Assembly: GCF_020905335.1 (NCBI RefSeq)
Contig: NZ_JAJJMN010000001.1
Span: forward strand, 2,480,001 to 2,544,000
From: Flavobacterium lipolyticum
Lineage (GTDB): Bacteria; Bacteroidota; Bacteroidia; Flavobacteriales; Flavobacteriaceae
Length of the DNA stretch: 64,000 bases
Direction: 5' to 3'
Below, one piece after another: positions 54,167 through 63,302 of the stretch. Below the pieces are notes generated by a model, which made no database searches, was not told the DNA's origin, and worked only from the letters and a program-made list of their open reading frames with translations. The translations under genes and the position numbers were made by a program. How positions within the stretch are numbered: position 1 is the stretch's first letter; each line of letters opens with the position of its first letter.

Positions 54167-55909
54167 ATGAAAAAAATAATTATTACCCTACCGTTATTAC
54201 TTTCCTTTGCCACTTTCGCTCAGGGTTTTTTACACAGAGAAGGACAAAAAATTGTAGACGGAACCGGAAAGAATATCATTTTAAGAGGTCTCGGAACAGG
54301 AGGCTGGATGGTTCAGGAAGGCTATATGTTACAGACACAGCCTTTCGCAAGTCCACAGTATGTTATCAGGCAGAAGATTCAGGATGTTATTGGAGAAGAA
54401 GCGACCAAGGAATTTTACGCTGCCTACAAAGCAAACGGAATCACTAAAAGAGATGTAGATTCATTAGCCGCCTGGGGATTCAATTCGATCCGCCTGCCGA
54501 TGCATTACAATTTATACACACCACCGATCGAAGCAGAAAAAAAGGATGAAATCTCCTGGATTGAAGAAGGCTTTACCATGACCGATAATTTGCTGAAATG
54601 GTGTGCCGAAAATAAAATGTATCTGATTTTAGACTTGCATGCCGCTCCGGGAGGCCAAGGCAATGATGCCGCAATTTCGGATTATGATACCACAAAACCC
54701 TCCTTGTGGGAGAGCGAAGCCAATCAGAAAAAAATGATTGCCTTATGGCAAAAACTGGCGTCACGTTACCGGGATAATCCGTGGATTGGAGCCTATGACA
54801 TTATCAATGAACCCAATTGGAATTTTACCGGAACCAATAAAAATGGCTGTGATGAAAACTCAAACGGTCCTTTAAGAGAGCTGATGGTTCGGGTTACAAA
54901 AGCCATTCGGGAAGTCGATACCAACCACTTGATTTTTATTGAAGGAAACTGTTGGGGAAACAATTACAACGGAATTTTTCCTTTATGGGATGAAAATATG
55001 GCATTGAGTTTTCACAAATACTGGAACTACAATACCACAGCCTCCATTCAGAAAATGCTGGATTACAGAACACAATACAATGTGCCGATCTGGTTGGGTG
55101 AAAGCGGAGAAAATTCGAACGTATGGTTCAAAGAGGCATTGACATTGGTCGAAAACAACAATATAGGCTGGGCATTCTGGCCCATGAAAAAAATCGAGAA
55201 TATTGCGGGAGTGACCTCCGTTACAAAGATTCCCGAATACGATGTTTTATTAAAGTACTGGAAAGACGGCGGTGAGAAACCAAAGCCTGATTTTGCCAAA
55301 AAAACTTTAATGAAAATCGCCGACAATTACAAAATGGAAAACGTAACCGTAAAACCGGACGTGATCGATGCCATGTTCCGACAAGTGCAGACCAACGATA
55401 CCAAACCTTATAAACGACATTTGATTCCCGGAAAAATTGCAGCAACAGAGTATGATTTGGGAACCAATGAAAAGGCTTATTCAGACAAAGATTTTATAAA
55501 CTACAGAGTCGAAACCGGAAAATTTGACGAGTGGAACAAAGGAAATACGATGCGAAATGATGGCGTGGATATTTTACCCTGCAAAGATGCCGGATCAAAC
55601 GGATATCAGGTTTCATTTATTGAGGATGGAGAATGGTTACAGTTTACAGCTGAAGTAAAGAAGCAAAATACATACAAAGTAGCGATTCGATATTCGGCTG
55701 AAAATTCAGAAGGAAAAATACATCTCGAAGCAGAAAATGGAAAAAGATCCCAGATCGTTACATTACCTGCAACGGGAGGAAATGACAAATGGAAAACGGT
55801 TGTACTGTCCGGAGTGTTACTAAATAAAGGAATGCAAAAAATTAAAGTTGTTTTCGAAAAAGGAGGTTTCAATTTGAACTATCTAGATTTTTCAGATCAG
55901 AAAAAATAA
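54167..55909 (+). CDS. GH5-family glycoside hydrolase with CBM6-like C-terminus
   Basis: This 580-residue secreted enzyme (signal ATFAQG) is probably an endo- or exo-glucanase. The GH5 barrel (about 20-370) shows LRGLGTGGWMVQEGYML, WGFNSIRLPMHYNLY, the acid/base Glu in YDIINEPNWNF (about 215) and the nucleophile in VPIWLGESGENS (about 311). The last 140 residues (EYDLGTNEKAYSDKDFINYR to NLNYLDF) match a CBM6-type beta-sandwich. The subfamily cannot be told here. It lies past an inverted-repeat element and may have a separate promoter. Confidence 0.9.
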   Translation: MKKIIITLPLLLSFATFAQGFLHREGQKIVDGTGKNIILRGLGTGGWMVQEGYMLQTQPFASPQYVIRQKIQDVIGEEATKEFYAAYKANGITKRDVDSLAAWGFNSIRLPMHYNLYTPPIEAEKKDEISWIEEGFTMTDNLLKWCAENKMYLILDLHAAPGGQGNDAAISDYDTTKPSLWESEANQKKMIALWQKLASRYRDNPWIGAYDIINEPNWNFTGTNKNGCDENSNGPLRELMVRVTKAIREVDTNHLIFIEGNCWGNNYNGIFPLWDENMALSFHKYWNYNTTASIQKMLDYRTQYNVPIWLGESGENSNVWFKEALTLVENNNIGWAFWPMKKIENIAGVTSVTKIPEYDVLLKYWKDGGEKPKPDFAKKTLMKIADNYKMENVTVKPDVIDAMFRQVQTNDTKPYKRHLIPGKIAATEYDLGTNEKAYSDKDFINYRVETGKFDEWNKGNTMRNDGVDILPCKDAGSNGYQVSFIEDGEWLQFTAEVKKQNTYKVAIRYSAENSEGKIHLEAENGKRSQIVTLPATGGNDKWKTVVLSGVLLNKGMQKIKVVFEKGGFNLNYLDFSDQKK

Positions 55910-56101
55910 AGGCTTAAAGAGGTATTTATAAGAAAGAGAGTAGGTGTGAAATGTTAGATGTAAACTGTGACTGTAAATTGCGACTGCAAACTTTCTATGT
56001 GTTTAAATAAATGCAACGGGTTAAATTAACATTCTTTTTACAATTGTTTTTTTCTTTGAGCCTAATGAAATGGTAGCTTTACGAATTCAATTTTTTTTAC
56101 T

Positions 56102-56941
56102 ATGAAAAAGACAAACACAATTGTTCTCGTAATGTTTCTGATTTTTGTCAGTGCTCCATTTTATGCTCAGAGTGTAAAAATGATGACGTATAACATTCGT
56201 TTAGATGTTGCTTCTGACGGAGAAAATGCCTGGTCCAACCGGAAAGACTTTTTTAATTCTCAAATCAGATTTTACAGTCCGGATATTCTTGGAATTCAGG
56301 AGGCATTGCCTAATCAGGTAGCTGAGATTGCTTCGGCCTTACCGGAGTACCATAAATTTGGGATAGGCAGAGAAGAAAAAGGAACCGGAGAAGCCTGTAC
56401 GATTTACTATAAAAAAGACCGTTTTCAGGTAGAACATACAAACACATTTTGGCTGTCTGAAACACCGGAAAAAGTATCAAGGGGCTGGGATGCTGCCTGT
56501 AACAGAGTTTGTACTTATGGATTGTTTAAAGATTTAAAAACAAAAAAAATGTTTTGGGTTTTTAACCTTCACCTGGATCATGTTGGAGAGTTAGCCCGCG
56601 TAAAAGGAGTCGAGCTGGTTCTCTCAAAAATAAAGGAAATCAACACTAAAAATGATCCCGTGTTTTTAATGGGAGACTTCAATTCAGTACCGGACACGAA
56701 ACAAATTGTCGAGATCAAAAAGATGATGGACGATACCAGGGATATTTCGATAGAAAAACCTTTTGGTCCTTTGGGAACCTTTAATGAATTCAAACACAAT
56801 GAACCTGTGAATTTGTTACTGGATTATATTTTTGTATCTAAAAACAGCGGATTAAAAATTCAAAAACATGCAGTCTTAAGTGATTCAAAAGATTTAAAAT
56901 ATCCATCTGATCATTTGCCTGTTTTGATCCAAATAAATTAA
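56102..56941 (+). CDS. Secreted endonuclease/exonuclease/phosphatase-family protein
   Basis: The 279-residue product has a signal peptide (FVSAPFYAQ) and the EEP fold: MTYNIRLD, ILGIQEALPNQ (metal-binding Glu about residue 66), FNLHLDHVGELAR (catalytic His), GDFNSVPDT and YPSDHLPV (catalytic Asp-His). All catalytic residues are present, so it is likely a phosphodiesterase or phosphatase. Its real substrate in a glucan locus is unclear; such genes do occur in Bacteroidetes PULs. The second GH3 starts 2 bp after its stop, so they are co-transcribed. The 192-bp gap before it holds a decayed repeat end near 55996-56027. Confidence 0.88.
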   Translation: MKKTNTIVLVMFLIFVSAPFYAQSVKMMTYNIRLDVASDGENAWSNRKDFFNSQIRFYSPDILGIQEALPNQVAEIASALPEYHKFGIGREEKGTGEACTIYYKKDRFQVEHTNTFWLSETPEKVSRGWDAACNRVCTYGLFKDLKTKKMFWVFNLHLDHVGELARVKGVELVLSKIKEINTKNDPVFLMGDFNSVPDTKQIVEIKKMMDDTRDISIEKPFGPLGTFNEFKHNEPVNLLLDYIFVSKNSGLKIQKHAVLSDSKDLKYPSDHLPVLIQIN

Positions 56942-56943
56942 TT

Positions 56944-59169
56944 ATGAAAAAAATAACCACATTTACCCTGTTGATGGTATCGTTTTTTGCGACCGCTCAG
57001 CAGGAAACAATAGATCAAAAAGTAAATGCTCTGTTGAAAAAAATGACTCTTGAGGAAAAAATCGGTCAGTTAAATCAGTATACGGGCGACAATGCAGCAA
57101 CGGGGCCTATTACCATAAATGCCAACAAACAAGCCGAAATAAAGGCAGGATTAATAGGTTCGATGTTAAACGTAACCGGAACAAAATACACCCGACAATA
57201 TCAGGAACTGGCCATGCAGTCCCGTTTAAAAATTCCGTTGTTATTTGGTCAGGATGTCATTCATGGGTACAAAACTACCTTTCCAATTCCGTTAGCCGAA
57301 GCAGCGAGTTGGGACTTAGCAGCTATTGAATTGGCAGCAAGAGTTGCAGCTACAGAGGCTTCAGCAAGTGGAATTCACTGGACATTTGCTCCAATGGTCG
57401 ACATTGGCCGTGATCCGCGTTGGGGGAGAGTGATGGAAGGAGCAGGAGAAGATACCTGGCTGGGTTCTAAAATTGCCTATGCCAGAGTTAAAGGTTTTCA
57501 GGGAAATAAACTCGGAGATCTGAACTCGGTTATGGCCTGTGTAAAACATTTTGCCGCTTATGGCGCAGCTGTGGGCGGCAGAGATTACAACTCCGTAGAT
57601 ATGAGTGAACGAATGCTTTTAGAAACCTATCTGCCTCCTTTTAAAGCAGCTCTAGATGCCGGCGCAGCCACTTTTATGAATTCTTTTAACGACTTAAACG
57701 GAATTCCGGCTACCGCAAATATGCATTTGCAGCGTGATATCTTAAAAGGAAAATGGAACTTTCAGGGATTCGTAGTTTCAGACTGGGGATCGATTGGGGA
57801 AATGGTAGCACACGGATATTCTAAAGATTTAAAAGCTGCAGCGCTTGCCGCGATTACAGCGGGAAGTGATATGGATATGGAAAGTAATGCGTATCGATAT
57901 CATTTGGCAGAATTAGTAAAAGAAGGGAAAGTAGCTGTAGACTTGATTGATGATGCCGTGAAACGTATTTTACGCAAGAAATTTGAATTGGGTTTATTTG
58001 ATGATCCTTATCGATATTCAGATCAAAAAAGAGCTGATAAAGCTTTAAACAACCCTGAAAACAGAAAAGCAGCTCTTGAAGTAGCTAAGAAAAGTATCGT
58101 TTTATTAAAGAACGACAACGAAACATTACCGCTGTCTAAAAACCTGAAAACAATTGCATTCATTGGTCCAATGGTGAAAGAGTACAAAGAAAATATGGGG
58201 TTTTGGTCTGTAGAATTACCCGAGGTTGATTACAATAAATGGATCGTCTCACAATGGGATGGTTTGCAGAGCAAAGTGGGTAAAAACACAAAACTGCTTT
58301 ATGCCAAAGGCTGTGAAGTAGACGGAGATAACAAAGACGGTTTTGCAGAAGCAGTGGCAACGGCCCAACAGGCAGATGTGGTGATTTTGAGTATTGGTGA
58401 AAGACGTGACATGAGCGGTGAAGCAAAAAGTCGAAGCGATCTTCATTTGCCGGGGGTGCAGGAAGATTTGGTAAAAGCAATTCAGGCAACAGGAAAACCG
58501 GTAATAGTTCTGGTAAACGCCGGAAGACCTCTTATATTTAACTGGACAGCAGATCATGTTCCGGCAATTGTTTACACCTGGTGGCTGGGAACCGAAGCGG
58601 GTAATGCTATCGCCGATGTTTTATTTGGAGATTACAATCCATCGGGGAAATTGCCCATGACTTTCCCGAGAGAGGTGGGGCAGATCCCAATTTATTACAA
58701 TCATTTCAGTACCGGAAGACCCGCTAAAGATGAAGATGCCAAAAACTATGTTTCGGCCTACATTGATCTGAAAAACTCTCCTAAATTTCCTTTTGGATAC
58801 GGGTTGAGTTATACCAAATTCAATTATTCCGATTTGAAATTGTCAGCAGTAAAAATGAAAAACAACGAAACTATTAAAGTTTCTTTTCAATTATCAAATG
58901 TTGGAAAAGCAGCAGGAGAAGAAGTGGTGCAATTGTATTTAAAAGACAAATTCGGATCGGTGGTAAGACCCGTTTTAGAATTGAGAGATTTTCAAAAAGT
59001 AAAACTAAATGCAGGAGAATCTAAAACAATTGAATTTACTATTGACAAAGAGAAACTTTCTTTCTACAATACTAAATTAGAATGGACAGCAGAACCGGGA
59101 GACTTCGAAGTCATGATTGGAGCTTCATCAGCTGACATCAAATTAAAAGCAGATTTTGAATTGCTTTAA
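56944..59169 (+). CDS. GH3-family beta-glucosidase (copy 2, BglX-like)
   Basis: This 741-residue secreted protein (signal VSFFATAQQ) has the BglX-type layout: LLFGQDVIHGYKTTFPIPLAEAASWD, KHFAAYGAAVGGRDYNSVDMSE, nucleophile Asp in GFVVSDWGSI (about 279) and the alpha/beta sandwich with GDYNPSGKLPMTFPR. A C-terminal fibronectin type III-like domain (SYTKFNYSDLKLS...EEVVQLYLKD) ends the protein. Its N-terminal region differs from the GH3 encoded at 51623, so linkage preference may differ. It is the last gene of the PUL and is followed by the tandem repeat array. Confidence 0.94.
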   Translation: MKKITTFTLLMVSFFATAQQETIDQKVNALLKKMTLEEKIGQLNQYTGDNAATGPITINANKQAEIKAGLIGSMLNVTGTKYTRQYQELAMQSRLKIPLLFGQDVIHGYKTTFPIPLAEAASWDLAAIELAARVAATEASASGIHWTFAPMVDIGRDPRWGRVMEGAGEDTWLGSKIAYARVKGFQGNKLGDLNSVMACVKHFAAYGAAVGGRDYNSVDMSERMLLETYLPPFKAALDAGAATFMNSFNDLNGIPATANMHLQRDILKGKWNFQGFVVSDWGSIGEMVAHGYSKDLKAAALAAITAGSDMDMESNAYRYHLAELVKEGKVAVDLIDDAVKRILRKKFELGLFDDPYRYSDQKRADKALNNPENRKAALEVAKKSIVLLKNDNETLPLSKNLKTIAFIGPMVKEYKENMGFWSVELPEVDYNKWIVSQWDGLQSKVGKNTKLLYAKGCEVDGDNKDGFAEAVATAQQADVVILSIGERRDMSGEAKSRSDLHLPGVQEDLVKAIQATGKPVIVLVNAGRPLIFNWTADHVPAIVYTWWLGTEAGNAIADVLFGDYNPSGKLPMTFPREVGQIPIYYNHFSTGRPAKDEDAKNYVSAYIDLKNSPKFPFGYGLSYTKFNYSDLKLSAVKMKNNETIKVSFQLSNVGKAAGEEVVQLYLKDKFGSVVRPVLELRDFQKVKLNAGESKTIEFTIDKEKLSFYNTKLEWTAEPGDFEVMIGASSADIKLKADFELL

Positions 59170-59189
59170 CTTTTTTAACCAAAAAGAAG

Positions 59190-60403
59190 TATAGATTACT
59201 GTTATAAAAAGTAACACGAATTGCACGAATTTTCACTAATTTGTTGGTGTAATTAATTTCACAAACAAGGTTAACGTATTAAAATTTGTGCAAATTCGTG
59301 TAATTTGTGTTTAGATATGGTCTACAATTCCTCCTTTTTTTGGTGTCATTTATTTTAACACATAGTAACATAGGTGTTGCATCCCTAAAAAAGGCGTTTC
59401 ACTTTAAATAAAACGTCCCGATGTATCGGGATGAAAGAAATTTATTTCTTTTTTGCATCCTCATTTTAGCAATAGAAATCTATGTTTCTATGTGTTTAAA
59501 ATTTGAGCATTCCAATCATCAAAACATAGATTACAGCTTACCGTGTCGACACAAGTATAAAAAATAACACGAATTGCACGAATTATCACTAATTTGTTTG
59601 TGGAATTAATTATACAAACAAGGTTAACGTATTAAATTTGTGCAAATTCGTGTAATTTGTGTTTAGATATGGTCTACAATTCCTCCTTTTTTTGGTGTCA
59701 TTTATTTTAACACATAGTAACATAGGTGTTGCATCCCTAAAAAAGGCGTTTCACTTTAAATAAAACGTCCCGATGTATCGGGATGAAAGAAATTTATTTC
59801 TTTTTTGCATCCTCTTTTAGCAATAGAAATCTATGTTTCTATGTGTTTAAAATTTGAGCATTCCAATCATCAAAACATAGATTACAGCTTACCGTGTCGA
59901 CACAAGTATAAAAAATAACACGAATTGCACGAATTATCACTAATTTGTTGGTGTAATTAATTCCACAAACAAGGTTAACGTATTAAAATTTGTGCAAATT
60001 CGTGTAATTTGTGTTTAGATATGGTCTACAATTCCTCCTTTTTTTGGTGTCATTTATTTTAACACATAGTAACATAGGTGTTGCATCCCTAAAAAAGGCG
60101 TTTCACTTTAAATAAAACGTCCCGATGTATCGGGATGAAAGAAATTTATTTCTTTTTTGCATCCTCTTTTAGCAATAGAAATCTATGTTTCTATGTGTTT
60201 AAAATTTGAGCATTCCAATCATCAAAACATAGATTACAGCTTACCGTGTCGACACAAGTATAAAAAATAACACGAATTGCACGAATTATCACTAATTTGT
60301 TGGTGTAATTAATTCCACAAACAAGGTTAACAGATTAAAATTTGTGCAAATTCGTGTAATTTGTGTTGAGACAGTAGGCTACAATTAACCTCCTTTTGTA
60401 TGA
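59190..60403. repeat. 352-bp tandem repeat array (3.4 copies) with nested inverted repeats
   Basis: Copies begin near 59212, 59565, 59916 and 60268 (spacing 353, 351, 352 bp); the last is truncated at the stop codon of the DUF3857 gene. Each unit contains three foldable parts. The first is a 30-bp imperfect inverted repeat (AACACGAATTGCACGAATTT against AAATTCGTGTAATTTGTGTT). The second is a second inverted repeat (TTTTAACACATAGTAACATA against CTATGTTTCTATGTG), enclosing a CCCGATGTATCGGG hairpin. The third is a spacer with the palindrome GTGTCGACAC. No ORF is conserved between copies. The second part is shared with the element at 53885-54078. Confidence 0.9.
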
Positions 60404-62425
60404 TTATTTTACTAATTTTTTGAAATTGAATTTCAGCTTGTTCAATAAACCGTCTTCTATAATGTCGACCCCAATTCCAAAATTACTGTCGGCGACCTCG
60501 TTATGGGCCTCCCTGAAATCTTCAAAATCTTTTTCAGGAATTTCTAAATTAATCAGCGGTTTATAGTCGATGTAAATAGTTCCTCCGTTTTTGTTGATCT
60601 TTTTACGGCTCACATAATCAAAGTAAGCATTGTTGATCGTACTTTCCTGTATCGTAAACTTCTCGCTAACATCAATTTTTTGATCCGTTACAAGAGTGAT
60701 TTCATATCGCTCATTATCAAAATTGTGCCAGAAAGAGATGTCTTTATGTATAAAATCCCTTGCTCTGTTTTTCACAATATTGGAGTCAAAATACATCAGG
60801 AAACGATTGTTTTTCCCGTCTGAGAAATAAGGGTTTTCAATAGTAGTCTGATATTCAATTTTAAATTCATTCAGTTTTTTATCATCACTGACAATTTCGA
60901 TTACGGCATCTTTAAAAATCTTTCGAAGATCAGTTCCGTTTCTGTCATTCGTATAATTTAAGGTATAAAAAAAGAAATTGTTCCAGCTGTCAATGATCTC
61001 TCTTTTATTAGTGTTTTTGAAATACCTGCGCATGCTGTTGGCACGATTTCCTTTGTATACGGTCGTTAGTTTCAGTTTACCAACATTGTTCTCGGCAACA
61101 AGCTCTGATTTTTCATCAAGTGCATAATAAGGGAGACGATGAGGAGGTTTATGTTGTAATTCCAAATTAGGCTTCACTTCCAGATAATGCAGGAAGAAAA
61201 TAAAACCACGATTTTCAATCAGTCCAAATTCATCACGCAATGTGGCATCAACAAAGTAGCTTTCACCCTTGTAATTGATCTTTACAATTACGTGATTAAA
61301 AGTCAGTAACGACGGTAAGTAATGTTTGATATAAAAATCAGTACCGAAATTGACCAGAATAATCGAAGAATCAATACCAATATAATCTAAAATAACTTTT
61401 AGTAAAACCGATTTAGCCTTGCAGTCGCCTTGTTTGTTAGTAAACGTTACAGCAGGCTCCTGTGGCTTGTGGCCATTCATTTCATCGGCATTGTAAATAT
61501 AATTGATATGGTTTTGAACATATTCTATAGCAAATTGCAACTGATCGTCTTTAGAACCTATTTTGTCCAGTTTTTCAACCAGTTCCGGAGCAAATTCTGC
61601 CAAAGAAGATTTTTCGAAAATAGTCTCATAAATAGGAGAGATGTAATTGGATAATTCTTTCCAGTCGGCAGCCGTGGCAAAATCTATAAACGAAGAAACC
61701 TCACGGTTTGAATCTACAAAATTGATGTAATTCTCTTCTTCTCTTACATATTTTTCCCCCTTTTGCAAATAAGCTGTCTGTGGTTCCAGTACATTTCCGT
61801 CTTCATCTCTAAAGAACGATTTTTTGTAAGCAACTGCCTTTTCGCGATCGTTGATAAAAGTGAATTTGTATTTTCCGTACGCCCAGTAACTGTCAGGACC
61901 TACCCAAACATATCTGGAGAATTCTTTGCGGAGAAAATCACGCTCGGTAAAAATTTTAATTCTGGAATCTTCCATAATCAAAATATCATACAAACGAAGA
62001 TCCTTTATCGTAATATTAATCTTTTTGTTGCTGCTTAAAACACCGCCACCGCTTTGGTTTTCGCTGTCCAGTATTTTAACTTTAGTATCGGGGATTTTGT
62101 CGACTAAAACACCGTCTCTTAAAACACTGATTCGGTGTATCACATAAGTTTCACTTTCTTCCAACACAACATCCACAGCAGAAGCTTTCTCCAAATTGGC
62201 AGGCTCATTTAAAGTATAGGCCACACAAGCATATTCGCTGCTTTCGTTATCATTGGTATAATAAATTTTATCTAAAAAATAACAATAGTCACGTCCCTCG
62301 TCTGCTTGTTTTTGAGAGAATTCAGATTCTTTGATATAATCTATAAGCTGGTTGTCATTAAGGTCACTAGCCCACGGTTCAGGCTTTTGAATTTTGTAAA
62401 TTTCTGACTGGATATCTTGTTCCAT
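60404..62425 (-). CDS. DUF3857/transglutaminase-like protein without signal peptide
   Basis: This 673-residue protein has a beta-rich N-terminal DUF3857 region (about 70-260) and a transglutaminase-like domain with the full triad: Cys in NKQGDCKAKSVLLK (about 332), His in LTFNHVIVKI and Asp in SYFVDATLRDE. The C-terminal part is beta-rich. Family members are normally exported with a signal peptide, but this one begins MEQDIQSEIYKIQKPEPWA with no hydrophobic segment, so it may stay in the cytoplasm or be mis-started; no better upstream ATG was seen. The substrate is unknown. Confidence 0.8.
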   Translation of the reverse strand: MEQDIQSEIYKIQKPEPWASDLNDNQLIDYIKESEFSQKQADEGRDYCYFLDKIYYTNDNESSEYACVAYTLNEPANLEKASAVDVVLEESETYVIHRISVLRDGVLVDKIPDTKVKILDSENQSGGGVLSSNKKINITIKDLRLYDILIMEDSRIKIFTERDFLRKEFSRYVWVGPDSYWAYGKYKFTFINDREKAVAYKKSFFRDEDGNVLEPQTAYLQKGEKYVREEENYINFVDSNREVSSFIDFATAADWKELSNYISPIYETIFEKSSLAEFAPELVEKLDKIGSKDDQLQFAIEYVQNHINYIYNADEMNGHKPQEPAVTFTNKQGDCKAKSVLLKVILDYIGIDSSIILVNFGTDFYIKHYLPSLLTFNHVIVKINYKGESYFVDATLRDEFGLIENRGFIFFLHYLEVKPNLELQHKPPHRLPYYALDEKSELVAENNVGKLKLTTVYKGNRANSMRRYFKNTNKREIIDSWNNFFFYTLNYTNDRNGTDLRKIFKDAVIEIVSDDKKLNEFKIEYQTTIENPYFSDGKNNRFLMYFDSNIVKNRARDFIHKDISFWHNFDNERYEITLVTDQKIDVSEKFTIQESTINNAYFDYVSRKKINKNGGTIYIDYKPLINLEIPEKDFEDFREAHNEVADSNFGIGVDIIEDGLLNKLKFNFKKLVK

Positions 62426-62468
62426 AATAAGGCTTTTAAATGAAGTAGGTAAAATCTTCGGTTTATAA

Positions 62469-62476
62469 CAAAAATA
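62469..62476 (-). promoter_or_regulatory. -7 box upstream of the DUF3857 gene (TATTTTTG)
   Basis: TATTTTTG on the minus strand fits TAnnTTTG, 43 nt before the ATG at 62425. The rest of the gap to 62741 is AT-rich and shows nothing clear. Confidence 0.45.
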
Positions 62477-62741
62477 TAGCTTTTTGTCTATATCTAAAGG
62501 GACCGAATGTATTATTAGGATAAGTTCAGTTTTCTTACAATAAATAAATTTATTATTTGATTTTGAAGAAATATCACCTTAAATAATTTAAAAAAGGTCT
62601 GAAAGAATTAAGGAAATTAGGAAAATGAATTCCAAAAGTAATAAGAGAAATTAAGGGATAAACCACCTCGTTTTTATTGCGAAGAATAAAATAAAGGAAA
62701 CTTTTGTATTGAACTTAAATAGTCAAATAATTGAAGGAGAA

Positions 62742-62999
62742 TTATTTTAAAACAGTGTTGATAAAATCCATTGCGCCAATTCCTTTGTAAGAAGCATATA
62801 ACGCCTTGTCATAAGCTTCGCTTTTTGCTTTTTTATCTTTGGATTCCGTTTCAACAATCATTTCGTTAAAAATTCTTTCCTGCTCTTCACTATATTTTAA
62901 AGAAGCTTCAAGAAGATAAGTCTTAGAAACAAACCCGAAAGAAGTCCAGATTTTATTTCTTATTTTTTTATTGATGTCTTTTAACGGATTGGTAATCAT
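62742..62999 (-). CDS. Hypothetical 85-residue protein
   Basis: I cannot assign this product. It is small, soluble and probably helical, with a charged middle (ESKDKKAKSEAYDKALYASYKG) and no signal or membrane segment. It begins at an ATG, but the same frame stays open 20 codons further upstream without any ATG, GTG or TTG, encoding plausible sequence (NPTGTQNFNAGD). It could therefore be a gene fragment or have an unusual start. The surrounding 250 bp show no promoter. Confidence 0.45.
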   Translation of the reverse strand: MITNPLKDINKKIRNKIWTSFGFVSKTYLLEASLKYSEEQERIFNEMIVETESKDKKAKSEAYDKALYASYKGIGAMDFINTVLK

Positions 63000-63189
63000 A
63001 TCTCCTGCATTAAAGTTCTGCGTTCCTGTTGGATTAAAAACGGTAAATAGTATGCTGATTTACAGTGTGTTTTTGTTGTGAAAATAACAAAACGTTTTTC
63101 AAATGTGTTATTATGACGCAATGTAATTATTTTTTTAATTCGATTTTCATTTTAAGTAAAAATTGTGATAGTTAACCTGGGAGTTTTTT

Positions 63190-63230
63190 TAAGAATTCTT
63201 ATCAAAACAGAAGCTCATTTTTGCAAAAAT
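63190..63230. promoter_or_regulatory. Two perfect palindromes upstream of the Nudix regulator
   Basis: TAAGAATTCTTA (63190-63201) and ATTTTTGCAAAAAT (63217-63230) are each self-complementary and lie 73-113 bp upstream of the regulator's ATG. They may be operator sites for autoregulation, but the second is AT-rich and could be chance. Confidence 0.35.
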
Positions 63231-63302
63231 GTTCCGGATTTATAAAAATGCATTAAATTGCAGGTATATTAAAGGACAGCATGCTGATTTAAGAAACGTT
63301 AA

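Noticed and set aside
59190..60403. CRISPR array
   Set aside because: The units are about 352 bp, contiguous and nearly identical throughout, with no short repeats separated by unique spacers and no cas genes nearby.
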